The notes below the pieces were generated by a model. That model was not told the origin of the DNA. It saw only the letters and a program-made list of their open reading frames with translations, and searched no databases. The translations under genes were made by a program, and so were the position numbers. From the NCBI GenBank assembly GCA_963832245.1, contig CAWHTG010000004.1, positions 124,001 to 188,000 on the forward strand: DNA of 64,000 nt. The letters run 5' to 3'. The DNA is from JABDBE01 sp963832245 (GTDB lineage: Bacteria; Acidobacteriota; Terriglobia; Terriglobales; Acidobacteriaceae). Below, piece after piece: positions 17,475-26,296 of the stretch (positions are counted from its first letter, which is position 1; each line of letters starts with the position of its first letter).

Positions 17475-18854
17475 ATGAAGTTACTTCCCCGCTTCCGCAG
17501 TTCATTGGTTGGGCTTTTGCTGTTTTCTGCGCTGCTCATTGCCTCGATCCAGGCGCAGTCGACGCCAACGCTGCTGGCGACCACAGACCCTCCCGTCGTC
17601 GTTCGCAGCTTGAAGGTGGTGAACGGGTATGCAGGACCGGCGGTGGAAATCCTCTCCACCAGCCCGCTAGTTCCCGTGATCAGCACGCTGGATAATCCAT
17701 CCCGGCTGGTCATTGATCTGCTAAATGCGGAGGTGCCAGCTGCCTTGCTCTCGGGGAACAACACCCGGGTCGACATCCACGGCGGAGAGATTCGCCGGGT
17801 TCGAATTAATCAATATCAGAAGGCTCCGCCGGTTACCCGCGTAGTCGTCGACCTACTTAAGCCAGTCGGACATACTTGGGACGCAGCTGGTAATCGCTTG
17901 ATGGTCCGCCTGCACTCTGCGGATGATGCGAGCGCTAAACCGCCCTCGGTGCAGGCTTTCACCCAAGGCATTCAGCCCGTCGCGGTTCCGTTGAGCCCGG
18001 GCTCCTCGGGCGCGGTCATTCTGGCGGGAAGCCACGCGGCCGCAGGATCTTCAGTGACTGCAGGCTCCGATACGTCCGTGTTGCGTTTGGCACGGGGAGG
18101 CGAAGTGCTGGTCTGTCCCGGGACTACGGTCTCGGTGACTTCGTCGCAAAATGGGAATGCCTTGATGCTGGGGATGAACATCGGGGCGCTTGAAGCGCAT
18201 TACAGTTTGGATGCTTCGGCGGACTCGATTCTGACTCCGGATTTCCGCATCTTGCTGGCTGGGCCGGGCGAGTTCCATTACGCCGTCAGTGCCGATTCGC
18301 GGGGCAATACCTGCATCCGCGCTTTGCCGGGGAACACCGCTTCCGTTATCGTTTCCGAACTTTTGGGAGATGGGAATTATCAGGTCAAGCCTACAGAGCA
18401 AATTGTATTTCGCTCCGGCCGTCTGAACCTGGTGGACAATGCTGTGCCTACCAGTTGCGGCTGCCCGCCGCCCGGCATTCCTATGCTGCGCGCCGCACTC
18501 CCGCCCGAACCGACGGTCTCCGATGCGAAGCTGTCCTCATCTTTACCTCTGCAGTTAGCGCAATCTGGCAATCTTCCATCGGAGACGGCCGCTCTTCCAC
18601 CTTCAAAACCAAATGATGTGCATGTGCAGGTTGAGGCGCCGTTCGTCTTTCGGGCGGAGGATTTGCCGCCCGGTAACCGACAAGCTCCGAAGCCAGCTCT
18701 GATTCGAGACGTAGACTTTTCGCCGGTGCGCGACTTACCACGTCCCGCGACTCTCGAGATCGCGGTTCTCCCCCCACCGCAAACTCACTCCAAGCCTACG
18801 CACCACGGCGTGTTCGCCAAGATCAAAGGTTTCTTCGCAGGAATCTTCAGCTAG
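17475..18854 (+). CDS. AMIN-domain envelope protein
   Basis: A 459-residue protein with a signal peptide (LVGLLLFSALLIASIQA) and an AMIN domain at about 40-145 (RSLKVVNGYAGPAVEILSTS, NPSRLVIDLLNA, RINQYQKAPPVTRVVVDLL). AMIN domains target proteins to peptidoglycan or to secretin complexes. The centre is beta-rich and resembles a FecR-like fold (LRLARGGEVLVCPGTTVSVT). The C-terminus is Pro-rich and ends in an amphipathic KIKGFFAGIFS. No secretin domain is present, so it is not a complete PilQ. Confidence 0.8.
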   Translation: MKLLPRFRSSLVGLLLFSALLIASIQAQSTPTLLATTDPPVVVRSLKVVNGYAGPAVEILSTSPLVPVISTLDNPSRLVIDLLNAEVPAALLSGNNTRVDIHGGEIRRVRINQYQKAPPVTRVVVDLLKPVGHTWDAAGNRLMVRLHSADDASAKPPSVQAFTQGIQPVAVPLSPGSSGAVILAGSHAAAGSSVTAGSDTSVLRLARGGEVLVCPGTTVSVTSSQNGNALMLGMNIGALEAHYSLDASADSILTPDFRILLAGPGEFHYAVSADSRGNTCIRALPGNTASVIVSELLGDGNYQVKPTEQIVFRSGRLNLVDNAVPTSCGCPPPGIPMLRAALPPEPTVSDAKLSSSLPLQLAQSGNLPSETAALPPSKPNDVHVQVEAPFVFRAEDLPPGNRQAPKPALIRDVDFSPVRDLPRPATLEIAVLPPPQTHSKPTHHGVFAKIKGFFAGIFS

Positions 18855-18867
18855 ACATTTGCGCTCT

Positions 18868-18945
18868 AGTAGCGCCGGCATCCTGCCGGCTTTCGTGAGG
18901 GCATCTAGCCCTCACTGTTAGGGCGCAGATGCGCCATCGCCGGGC
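18868..18945 (+). repeat. Short palindromic intergenic repeats
   Basis: TAGCGCCGGCATCCTGCCGGC followed by GAGGGCATCTAGCCCTC and GGCGCAGATGCGCC: three small inverted repeats in tandem. They resemble the element group at 29867-29946 (GCCGCCAAAATGGCGGCGCTAC). Confidence 0.55.
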
Positions 18946-18990
18946 CGGAGAGCGGCGGCGTTATACTGCGGGTCTCAGCGCATCAGGTCT

Positions 18991-19284
18991 TTAATGGCGC
19001 TTCATGGCCGCAGCCAGTGGCGCCACTCGGTCGCGCAATTCGTCGGCGATTTCCTGGCCGCGCTCCAGAGCGTCCTCGGCAACTTCTTTGGCGTCGTCTT
19101 TCCAGTCGTCCAAGACGTCGCGGGCGTCCTCATATCTGCGCCGCAGTTCTTTGCGGATTTGTTTCCCGGCTTTCGGCGCATACAAAAGCCCAATCAGCGC
19201 ACCCGCTCCCAATCCGATAAGCAGAAAAGTAATCGCCGTTCCTGCCGCGCTTCCTTCTGAAGACTCGTATTTCCCTGCACGCAT
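18991..19284 (-). CDS. YtxH-domain protein
   Basis: A 97-residue protein: one membrane or surface-seeking helix rich in glycine (AITFLLIGLGAGALIGLLYA) with the family's P-K-x-G-x-x-x-R boundary (YAPKAGKQIRKEL), then a long charged helix. YtxH proteins are small stress-associated membrane proteins of unclear role. AGGAG is well placed before the ATG. A second YtxH gene lies at 51260-51634. Confidence 0.85.
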   Translation of the reverse strand: MRAGKYESSEGSAAGTAITFLLIGLGAGALIGLLYAPKAGKQIRKELRRRYEDARDVLDDWKDDAKEVAEDALERGQEIADELRDRVAPLAAAMKRH

Positions 19285-19510
19285 AAAAGCTCCTCTCGGT
19301 TCATGACATTCCGCAGCTTGGATTCGCCAAACACCATTCTAGCTGCCTGATGCACCGAGCGACGTCGCATTCGTAAACTTTAATCTGCTTGCGATTTCCC
19401 ATATTGGTTCAAGTCCTGTAAAATAAGCACTTTGAGCCTCATGTCTGGCGGAAAATGTGGACTACCCGCGTCCGCCGGGCTACCCGCAACTAAAGGAGAT
19501 TCATTCAGTA

Positions 19511-20071
19511 ATGTCTATTCCTGCCACCCAGCTTCGTCCCGGCATGATCATTAAACACAACAATGATCTGCATTCGGTTTTCAGCGTGGAGCACCGCACG
19601 CCCGGCAATCTTCGCGCGTTTATCCAGGCGAAGCTCCGCAACCTGCGCACCGGCGCCATGTTCGAGCACCGCTTCCGTTCGCCTGATCCGATTGAGAAAA
19701 TTAACGTGGATGAGCAAGAGATGGAGTTCCTGTACGCCGACGGCGACAGCTACTACTTTATGGACACCACCAATTACGAGCAGACGCATCTGACGCGGGA
19801 GGTCCTCGGCGACGCGGTGGATTATCTGATTCCCAACTTGCAGATCAAAGTAGAGTTCTTCGATGGTAAGGCGGTGGGGATTGAACTGCCACAAACGGTC
19901 GAATTGACCGTGGTTGAGACGGAACCGGGACTGAAGAGCGCAACCGCTTCGAGCGTGACCAAGGCGGCAAAAACCGAGACTGGACTTGTGGTGCAGGTGC
20001 CGCCTTTCATCAACGAAGGGGAAAAAATTCGCGTGGACACTGCCGAGGGAGTGTATCTGTCGCGGGCGTAG
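19511..20071 (+). CDS. efp: Elongation factor P
   Basis: A 186-residue three-domain EF-P: KOW-like N domain (ATQLRPGMIIKHNNDLHSVF), OB domain (LPQTVELTVVETEPGLKSAT) and C-terminal OB (VPPFINEGEKIRVDTAEGVY). It binds between P and E sites and rescues ribosomes stalled on polyproline. The loop that carries the modified Lys34 in E. coli (PGKGQAF) reads PGNLRAF here, so the tip residue is Asn. The start is the ATG at 19511 after AAGGAG; the GTG 18 codons upstream is in frame but adds a non-EF-P sequence. Confidence 0.96.
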   Translation: MSIPATQLRPGMIIKHNNDLHSVFSVEHRTPGNLRAFIQAKLRNLRTGAMFEHRFRSPDPIEKINVDEQEMEFLYADGDSYYFMDTTNYEQTHLTREVLGDAVDYLIPNLQIKVEFFDGKAVGIELPQTVELTVVETEPGLKSATASSVTKAAKTETGLVVQVPPFINEGEKIRVDTAEGVYLSRA

Positions 20072-20129
20072 AATTCGGGGCGCTTTGAGCAGAACCGGCG
20101 CGCTGCTTTGTGGAATCAAACCCAAAAGT

Positions 20130-20186
20130 GTCATCCTGAGCGGAGCAGATTCTCCGCGAAGCGGAGAATCTGCGGAGTCGAAGGAC
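20130..20186 (+). repeat. GTCATCCTGAG palindromic repeat element
   Basis: Same flank as 8367-8377, with a different and longer perfect stem: GCAGATTCTCCGC (20145-20157), GAA loop, GCGGAGAATCTGC (20161-20173), then GAAGGACC. Confidence 0.8.
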
Positions 20187-20295
20187 CACCAAATGTTCGC
20201 GCTACGACAAAGTGGCAAGGCATTCTCACCAGATTGCCGGCGGGACTGACTGTGAGAATTCCCTGACGCCTCTCGGCTGAACTGGCAGCACCGGG

Positions 20296-20350
20296 GTCCT
20301 TCGACTACAGCGCCGTTCGCTTCGCGAACGACGCCTCCGCTCAGGATGAC
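20296..20350 (-). repeat. GTCATCCTGAG repeat, inverted copy
   Basis: Read on the minus strand it starts GTCATCCTGAG (20350-20340) and ends at GAAGGAC near 20296. The stem is CGTTCGC/GCGAACG (20314-20330). With the forward copy at 20130 it forms a head-to-head pair; a further partial copy (TTCAGGATGACAC) lies at 20381-20393. Confidence 0.75.
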
Positions 20351-20403
20351 AATCTTGTGGGCGTAAGGCACTCTGCGTTCAGGATGACACTTTGGTTGGA
20401 AAA

Positions 20404-20703
20404 ATGGCATCCACCGAAAAAGCCATTCTAGCCCGCCGCTTTCTGGTTCGCGGACGCGTGCAAGGTGTAGGCTTTCGCTGGTTTGTGGAACGCGAGGCAC
20501 ACATGCTCGGCATTGCCGGTTGGGTGCGCAACAATGCCGACAGCAGCGTAGAAGTTCTGGCTATGGGCACGCGCGATCAACTGGCGGGTTTGCGCTCGCG
20601 TCTGCGGGAAGGTCCGCGCGCGGCGCGTGTTGACGATGTCGAGGAATCCGAAGCCAAGCCAGTTTCTGGTCTTACCACTTTTCGCATCGAAGGAGCCTGG
20701 TGA
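20404..20703 (+). CDS. acyP: Acylphosphatase
   Basis: A 99-residue acylphosphatase: RRFLVRGRVQGVGFRWFVE contains the phosphate-binding loop and catalytic Arg, and GWVRNNADSSVEV contains the catalytic Asn. It hydrolyses carboxyl-phosphate bonds in the cytoplasm. It ends TGA at 20701-20703 and the next gene begins at 20704, so it is in an operon with apt. Confidence 0.94.
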   Translation: MASTEKAILARRFLVRGRVQGVGFRWFVEREAHMLGIAGWVRNNADSSVEVLAMGTRDQLAGLRSRLREGPRAARVDDVEESEAKPVSGLTTFRIEGAW

Positions 20704-21264
20704 ATGCCGAGCAACGCAACCCCGATCAAAGCCAGCGTCAACTGCGAACCGCTGAAGAAGTTGATTCGCGAAATTCCTGATTTCCCGAAACAGGGGATTC
20801 TGTTCTACGACATCACTACGCTGCTGAAAGACAAGGTGGGATTCGCCGCTTTGATCGATGCTCTCTCCGAACATTACCTGGACAAGAAAATCGATTTAGT
20901 GCTGGGCATGGAGGCCCGCGGATTCATCTTCGCTCCCGCCCTGGCTTACCGGCTGAATGCCGGCTTTGTTCCGGTGCGCAAGCCCGGCAAACTTCCGGCA
21001 GCCACCACCAGCTACGATTACGCTTTGGAATACGGAACGAACACCCTCGAGATTCATAAAGACGCAATCCGGAAGGGCGAGCGTGTGATCATCGTGGATG
21101 ACCTGTTAGCTACCGGAGGCACCGCCGAAGCTACAACCAAACTTGCGGCCTCGCTGGGCGCGGAAGTCGTGGGATTGGGATTTGTCGTGGAACTCGACTT
21201 CCAGAAGGGGCGCGACAAGCTGGCGGGATACGACGTCTATTCCCTGCTGCACTACGACAAGTAG
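20704..21264 (+). CDS. apt: Adenine phosphoribosyltransferase
   Basis: A 186-residue type I PRTase. The PRPP loop RVIIVDDLLATGGTAEA is intact, and the N-terminal REIPDFPKQGILFYDITTLL is diagnostic of Apt. It makes AMP from adenine and PRPP (purine salvage). It directly abuts acyP (0-nt gap). Confidence 0.96.
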   Translation: MPSNATPIKASVNCEPLKKLIREIPDFPKQGILFYDITTLLKDKVGFAALIDALSEHYLDKKIDLVLGMEARGFIFAPALAYRLNAGFVPVRKPGKLPAATTSYDYALEYGTNTLEIHKDAIRKGERVIIVDDLLATGGTAEATTKLAASLGAEVVGLGFVVELDFQKGRDKLAGYDVYSLLHYDK

Positions 21265-21290
21265 CGGTAACAGGCCGGGCTTCCCGCCCG

Positions 21291-21319
21291 GCTGGACGGG
21301 CGAGACGCCCGTCCTCCAT
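21291..21319 (+). repeat. GAGACGCCCGTCCTCC dispersed repeat
   Basis: Near-identical to 14445-14472. It is preceded by GCCGGGCTTCCCGCCCGGC, another small hairpin. It lies between apt and the convergent small gene and may terminate both. Confidence 0.7.
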
Positions 21320-21330
21320 TGAAGAGTAGT

Positions 21331-21597
21331 TTAAGCTTTTGGGGTTTCGGTCAATATCAGAGACGCATCTTTTGGGATATAGCTTTTCCGCCGGAACCAA
21401 TCTTCCATTGCGTCTTTTAATTCAGCTAGCGGAACCTGGGTGCCGATCTCCATCAGGCCATCGGCCACAGGCAGGGTATTGTCGAAGACGCTGGCGTTCG
21501 TGAAATTGCGCATGGAGAAACTGTCCAGCCACTTCAGCGCGCAAGGGAGACGGCGGCCATTCTGCTCGTACTCGACGCGAATCTTGCGGGCAAACAT
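21331..21597 (-). CDS. 88-residue conserved hypothetical protein
   Basis: MFARKIRVEYEQNGRRLPCA ... FSMRNFTNASVFDNTLPVAD ... DWFRRKSYIPKDASLILTET. Soluble, balanced composition with no membrane segment. I recall no function. It lies 98 nt downstream of the HU/IHF gene on the same strand. No clear ribosome-binding site is visible at the chosen ATG. Confidence 0.65.
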   Translation of the reverse strand: MFARKIRVEYEQNGRRLPCALKWLDSFSMRNFTNASVFDNTLPVADGLMEIGTQVPLAELKDAMEDWFRRKSYIPKDASLILTETPKA

Positions 21598-21695
21598 GAA
21601 TCTGAGCTAACTACTGAGACGAGGAGCGATCGATTGCGGCAGACATCACATAGGCCCGGACGCCTCGTCCGGGCAGCGAGCATAGCGAGCCACCC

Positions 21696-22025
21696 TCAGT
21701 GTGTAGGAGATGCGGGGGTCGCTGGAGCCGGGGAGGCGGTCTCCGTCACTCCCGTATTCACCAGATCCTTCAATTCTTTGCTCGGCTTAAAGAACGGAAT
21801 CTTCTTGGCCGGGACTTCCACGCGATCGCCGGTTTTGGGATTTCGGCCCACGCGCGGCTTGCGTTGCCGGGTGCGGAAGCTGCCAAATCCGCGAATCTCA
21901 ATCTTGTCGCCCACGCGCAGCGAGCGCACGATGCTGTCGAAGATGGTTTCGACGATCACTTCACTATCCTTGCGGGTTAACTCTGCGAGTTGGGACACTT
22001 CATCAATCAGGTCAGCCTTGGTCAT
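21696..22025 (-). CDS. HU/IHF-family DNA-binding protein
   Basis: A 109-residue member of the HU/IHF family: MTKADLIDEVSQLAELTRKD helices, IEIRGFGSFRTRQRKPRVGR and NPKTGDRVEVPAKKIPFFKP (the DNA-binding beta arm with the key Pro). A nonstandard Thr/Ala/Pro-rich tail of about 17 residues extends beyond the usual end. It bends DNA and organises the nucleoid. HU versus IHF-alpha cannot be decided by eye. Confidence 0.93.
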   Translation of the reverse strand: MTKADLIDEVSQLAELTRKDSEVIVETIFDSIVRSLRVGDKIEIRGFGSFRTRQRKPRVGRNPKTGDRVEVPAKKIPFFKPSKELKDLVNTGVTETASPAPATPASPTH

Positions 22026-22301
22026 ACGCCTCTTTGCTCCCTACCTGTCGTAATGAAAGTGGCTTGCGCCTGGGTCGAGGCTCCCGAGCCACATCAGGGC
22101 CTGCATAACCTTCTCAAATTTCAGGGGTTGTGCGCAAGTGGCATTTTAAAGGCGGGCGTCGGAAATTCAGGCCTCAGGCTCCAGACTTCGGGCGGCGGGC
22201 TTGAAAGCAGAAGCGTGAGTTTCCGCAAGGCCTCGCGATTCCGATTAAGGCTGAAACGTGATTGCTGAAGCCCGAAGCCCAAAGCCCGAAGCCTGCCCTT
22301 C

Positions 22302-23216
22302 TCACTTCCACAGATAATAGAATCCCATCTGGTTGTCTAACAGCTTCTCCCGGGTCGGCAGCCATTGGGAAATGTCGCCAAACAGCAAGTCTGATAATGT
22401 CTTGCGGTCTTTCTCGGGATGAACCAGTACGGGCTCGCCTTTGATCCCGACCGACTTCGCGGTATCGTCCACCGCATTCTGGAAGTCGCCGATCTGATCG
22501 ATCAGGTGCATCCCCAGCGCTTCCTGCCCGGTCCACACTCTGCCGTCGGCGATGGCCTTGATGTCATCGGCCTTGGCGTGGCGCCCCTCGGCTACCGCTT
22601 GCACGAACTGCCCGTACATATTGTCGATCAGCGACTGCATGTAGGCCCGCTCCGCCGGGGTCATGTCGCGGCTGGGATCGCCTGTATCCTTCAAGGCGCC
22701 AACCTTCAGCACCTCGGGCTTCAGCTTGGCCCAGCGCATCAGGTCGCCGTAATTCACCCACTCGGCAATTACGCCGATCGATCCCACCACGCTGCCATTG
22801 TCGGCGTAAATCTTATTGGTTGCCGAGGAAACGTAATATGCGCCGCTCGCGCCTACGGTGCTGATCGAGGCTACAATGTGTTTGTGCTTTTCGTCGCGCA
22901 GGCGCTTGACCTCGCGATAAATCTCCTCTGACGCCGCCACTCCTCCGCCCGGCGAATTCACGCGTAGAATGATCGCCTTGATGGAATCGTCATCGCCGAA
23001 TTTCTTAAGCTGCGGTACAAGAATGGTGGAATCAAGGATGACGCCTTCCAGGTCCACCACGCCGATTTTGTCCCCGAAGTTCAGCGACGAAGCTTGCTCT
23101 CCACCGGCGTGCAGGGTCAGGTACACCAGCGTAAACACCGCGAGGACGAAGAGGAAGAAAACTCCGCCGCCGATCACGATCCAGAGCAGGGTGCGGGAAC
23201 GACCATTCTCAGCCAT
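22302..23216 (-). CDS. sppA: Signal peptide peptidase SppA (short form)
   Basis: A 304-residue membrane-anchored serine protease: N-terminal TM helix (LLWIVIGGGVFFLFVLAVFT), then the SppA fold with ILRVNSPGGGV and the nucleophile in TVGASGAYYV; SVVGSIGV follows. It cleaves residual signal peptides at the outer face of the inner membrane. The length fits the single-domain SppA of Gram-positive type. It lies 33 nt downstream of the lipid kinase on the same strand. ATG 23216 is preferred over an upstream frame extension that lacks sense. Confidence 0.92.
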   Translation of the reverse strand: MAENGRSRTLLWIVIGGGVFFLFVLAVFTLVYLTLHAGGEQASSLNFGDKIGVVDLEGVILDSTILVPQLKKFGDDDSIKAIILRVNSPGGGVAASEEIYREVKRLRDEKHKHIVASISTVGASGAYYVSSATNKIYADNGSVVGSIGVIAEWVNYGDLMRWAKLKPEVLKVGALKDTGDPSRDMTPAERAYMQSLIDNMYGQFVQAVAEGRHAKADDIKAIADGRVWTGQEALGMHLIDQIGDFQNAVDDTAKSVGIKGEPVLVHPEKDRKTLSDLLFGDISQWLPTREKLLDNQMGFYYLWK

Positions 23217-23249
23217 ACAATTAGCGTAGTGTAGCACCGCCGGAGAAAG

Positions 23250-24137
23250 TTAGGGGACAATCACTCGTAGTGCGCTTCGTGCAACCTTTACCTCAATGGG
23301 AGTACGGCACACGAACTCCCCGTCCGCATAAACGTCGAGCGGCTTTTCCGTCTCTAGTTGCAGGCTCTGTGTCTGAAAGTATTCAACCTGCCGAATGCCC
23401 AGGTGCCGTCCGAAATAGACGGTGGGAAAAAGACAAAACAGTTTGAGTTTGCTCATGTTATGAATAAGGCAAACGTTGAGCGACCCGTCGTCGAGCTGGG
23501 CTTGAGGCGCGATCTTCATGCCGCCGCCGTAGGTTGGTGCGTTGGCGAATCCAATGAGCACGGTGGGTTTCGCGACAAATTCTTCTCGCCCGCCCGCGCG
23601 GGGAAGTGAGATCTTCATTGCTAGAGGCACAAACCTCAACAGCGCAGGCAGGAAGCTTAGCAAGTATCCACCGTGAGCGCGGAGCCAGCGTGGAAGTTGG
23701 TTGGCTCGCCGAGCGATCTCTGCATCCAAACCAACGCCGCCAACGCAACAGAAATAATGCTCGTGTGGCGCGGGCACCTCGCCCGCGTCTTGCCAGTCTT
23801 CAGCTGTTGAGGTAATCACGCCCAAATCAATCATCCGCGCATTCCCGCCGCCAGAAGAAAACGTGCGCCACGCCACTAACGAATCCCGAACCCCTAGCAG
23901 TCCCAGCGCTTGCGCGAAATCGTTACCGCTGCCACAGGGGACAACCAGGACAGGAAGCTGCAGCTTGACCAATTGTGGGAGGTGACGGTGCACAGTACCG
24001 TCTCCGCCGAAGATGACAATTGCGTCGGCTTCGCTCGATGCTTCAGGCATCCCCGTACGCCAAGTTACTTCTGAAGCCTGGAATGGCTTCAGGTTTCCCG
24101 CTGAAGCCCCCGGCCCAAAGATGGCAGCGGCACGCAT
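23250..24137 (-). CDS. Diacylglycerol/lipid kinase (DagK/YegS family)
   Basis: A 295-residue DAGK-catalytic protein. The nucleotide-binding GGDGTVHR motif is present near residue 45, followed by VPCGSGNDFAQALG. The C-domain has APTYGGGMKIAPQAQLDDGS, typical of YegS/DgkB. It phosphorylates a lipid (diacylglycerol, ceramide or similar) with ATP at the membrane. The N-terminus is shorter than usual (starts AAIFGPGASAG). It is divergent from rpiA. Confidence 0.88.
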   Translation of the reverse strand: MRAAAIFGPGASAGNLKPFQASEVTWRTGMPEASSEADAIVIFGGDGTVHRHLPQLVKLQLPVLVVPCGSGNDFAQALGLLGVRDSLVAWRTFSSGGGNARMIDLGVITSTAEDWQDAGEVPAPHEHYFCCVGGVGLDAEIARRANQLPRWLRAHGGYLLSFLPALLRFVPLAMKISLPRAGGREEFVAKPTVLIGFANAPTYGGGMKIAPQAQLDDGSLNVCLIHNMSKLKLFCLFPTVYFGRHLGIRQVEYFQTQSLQLETEKPLDVYADGEFVCRTPIEVKVARSALRVIVP

Positions 24138-24226
24138 GTTCGCGGCAGCTTACCAGAAACAACTCAGAGTTGGTGCGCTGGACGAGAAAGCGGTAGAGTA
24201 GTCGGTCGTGGGAGTCGCGACCTGAC

Positions 24227-24949
24227 ATGGCAAATGATCCGACGAAGAAAGATCTGAAAATGCCTGATCTCGAAAAAGCCGCCGCCGCCCGCGCCAGTTT
24301 GCGTTTCGTACGCGACGGCAACATCGTCGGCTTGGGAACCGGTTCAACCGCAGCTTATGCCGTACGGTTCTTGGGTGAGAAAGTCCGGGCAGGGTTGAAA
24401 ATCCGCGGAATCCCAACTTCCGTGCACACCAAGGAGTTAGCTGCGAGCGTAGGAATTCCGCTGACCACGCTGGATGAATTTCAGCAGATCGAACTTCCGC
24501 CAATCGATGTCACCATCGACGGGGCGGACGAATTTGATCCGCAACTACGCATGATCAAGGGTGGTGGCGGCGCGCTCCTGCGCGAGAAAATCATCGCCTC
24601 GGCATCGCGGCAAGTTGTCATCATCGCCGATTCGAGTAAGCAGGTTGCGGTGCTGGGAAAATTTCCGCTTCCCGTCGAGGTTATCCCTTTCGCACAACCC
24701 TTGGTGGCGAGGAAAATAGCTGTTTTGGGAGCTACCGTGAAACTGCGACTGGACGCGAAAGGCAATCCTTTTGTAAGCGACGAAGGCCACCACATTCTGG
24801 ATTGCAGCTTCGGCCGAATTCCTGACCCGCCCGGCCTGGCGCGCACTTTGAGCGATATGCCGGGGCTGGTCGAGCATGGATTGTTTATTGACTTGGCGAC
24901 GGTGGTGCTATGCGCGAAGGGCGATAGTGTCACGGAGCTTCGCCGTTGA
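24227..24949 (+). CDS. rpiA: Ribose-5-phosphate isomerase A
   Basis: A 240-residue RpiA: VGLGTGSTAAYAVRFL phosphate loop, DVTIDGADEFDP (catalytic Asp region) and IKGGGGALLREKIIAS (catalytic Glu). It interconverts ribose-5-P and ribulose-5-P in the pentose phosphate pathway. The start at 24227 has GGGAG about 12 nt upstream; an internal ATG at 24260 is a weaker alternative. Confidence 0.95.
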   Translation: MANDPTKKDLKMPDLEKAAAARASLRFVRDGNIVGLGTGSTAAYAVRFLGEKVRAGLKIRGIPTSVHTKELAASVGIPLTTLDEFQQIELPPIDVTIDGADEFDPQLRMIKGGGGALLREKIIASASRQVVIIADSSKQVAVLGKFPLPVEVIPFAQPLVARKIAVLGATVKLRLDAKGNPFVSDEGHHILDCSFGRIPDPPGLARTLSDMPGLVEHGLFIDLATVVLCAKGDSVTELRR

Positions 24950-25010
24950 GCTGAGTGAATAATGATGAACGGCGATCGTCGCGGCCCCGCACGGGCGTGG
25001 GCGCCCGCGC

Positions 25011-26279
25011 CTACATTCCGATTTCCCGCAACGCTGCCACGAACTGGGACACCTCTTCCGCTGTGTTGTAATGCGCTAGCCCGATGCGCAGGAACCCGCC
25101 GTCTTTTTCCACGTCCAGGCGCTCGGTGAGATTCAAGGCATAATAATTGCCGTCCCAAGTGAAGAAACCGCGGTTGCCGAGCTGAGTCGCAAGTTCGAGG
25201 GGCGTGCGGCCTGTAACCCGGACAGCAACGGTCGGGCAGCGTTGATCGAATTTCTTCGGATCACTGATGCCATAGAGCTTCAGTCCGGGGATGGCGACCA
25301 ATCCCCGGATCAGAACTTCCATTAATCCACGTTCATGCTTCTGGATTGCGTCGTAGGCGGCGAGCACAGCTGCCCGGCGACTGGATACTGATGGACTAAC
25401 GTGCCGCCCAAGATCTGCCAGATAGTCGACGCAGGCAGCGATCCCCGCGATGCATTCATGATTCAGCGTGCCCCACTCCCAACGGTTGGGAATTGCGTTC
25501 GTGTTGGCGCGAACCTTGTGAGGTTCAAGGTGCTTCAAGTGCTCACGCTTGCCATAGAGCACACCCATGTGCGGCCCAAAAAACTTATAAGTCGAGCACA
25601 CCAAGAAATCGCAATCGAGGACGCGGACGTCAATGGGACCATGGGGCGCGTAGTGAACCGCGTCAATCCAAGCCATCGCGCCCCGTTGGTGAGCGAGCTG
25701 GATGATCTCTGCCACGTTATTGATTGTGCCCACTGCGTTTGAAGCGTAGCCGACCGCAACCAACTTGGTGCGGTCGGTGATCTTACCCGCCAAATCGTCC
25801 ATATCGAGCGTGCAGTCGTCCTCATGGATCTCGGCCATGCGAATGATCAGGCCACGCTCTTCGAGCGCGCGCCAGGGAGAGATGTTGGCATCGTGATCCA
25901 GGTAGGTGAGCACGATTTCGTCCCCGGGACCAAGTTCGCGCCCGATTGAGCGGCTCATGGCGAAGGTCAATGAAGTCATATTGGGACCGAAGATGACTTC
26001 GTCCGGATCGCAGCCCAGGAAATCCGCCATAGCGGAACGTGCGCCCGCAATCATCGCGTCTGTATGGCGACTGGTCGCGTAAGCTCCGCCGGTATTGGCG
26101 TTGTCATGCTTCAGATAATCGGAGATGGCATCGATGACGCCCTGGGGAACTTGAGTTCCCCCGGGACCGTCGAGGAAAATTGCGGGCTGGCCATTGATAG
26201 TCTGGGCCAATGAGGGGAACTGGGAGCGAACCCAAGCCAGATCAAGCGCGTTCATTGTTTCGTTCTGAGCGGTCAGCAT
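25011..26279 (-). CDS. Cysteine desulfurase-like class V aminotransferase-fold enzyme
   Basis: A 422-residue PLP enzyme of the NifS/isopenicillin-epimerase fold, VC1184-like subfamily: FLDGPGGTQVPQGVIDAI, TGGAYATSRHTDAMI, AWIDAVHYAPH (Asp/His near the PLP ring) and STYKFFGPHMGVLYG with the Schiff-base Lys. I do not see the mobile catalytic-Cys loop of true IscS/SufS, so the substrate is uncertain. It follows homoserine dehydrogenase by 34 nt, so they are probably one operon. The second ATG (26255) is also possible. Confidence 0.85.
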   Translation of the reverse strand: MLTAQNETMNALDLAWVRSQFPSLAQTINGQPAIFLDGPGGTQVPQGVIDAISDYLKHDNANTGGAYATSRHTDAMIAGARSAMADFLGCDPDEVIFGPNMTSLTFAMSRSIGRELGPGDEIVLTYLDHDANISPWRALEERGLIIRMAEIHEDDCTLDMDDLAGKITDRTKLVAVGYASNAVGTINNVAEIIQLAHQRGAMAWIDAVHYAPHGPIDVRVLDCDFLVCSTYKFFGPHMGVLYGKREHLKHLEPHKVRANTNAIPNRWEWGTLNHECIAGIAACVDYLADLGRHVSPSVSSRRAAVLAAYDAIQKHERGLMEVLIRGLVAIPGLKLYGISDPKKFDQRCPTVAVRVTGRTPLELATQLGNRGFFTWDGNYYALNLTERLDVEKDGGFLRIGLAHYNTAEEVSQFVAALREIGM

Positions 26280-26296
26280 AGGAATAAGATTTTTCT

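Noticed and set aside
19400..19420. GGTTCAAGTCC near the efp promoter as a T-loop
   Set aside because: Flanks do not form a T stem and there is no acceptor stem or other arm.
19505..20500. 331-codon minus-strand frame spanning efp and the repeat region
   Set aside because: Overlaps efp entirely and runs through palindromic repeats; no family resemblance.
25011..26279. True IscS/SufS cysteine desulfurase
   Set aside because: No iron-sulfur assembly genes adjoin it and the catalytic-Cys loop is not evident, so only the wider family is named.
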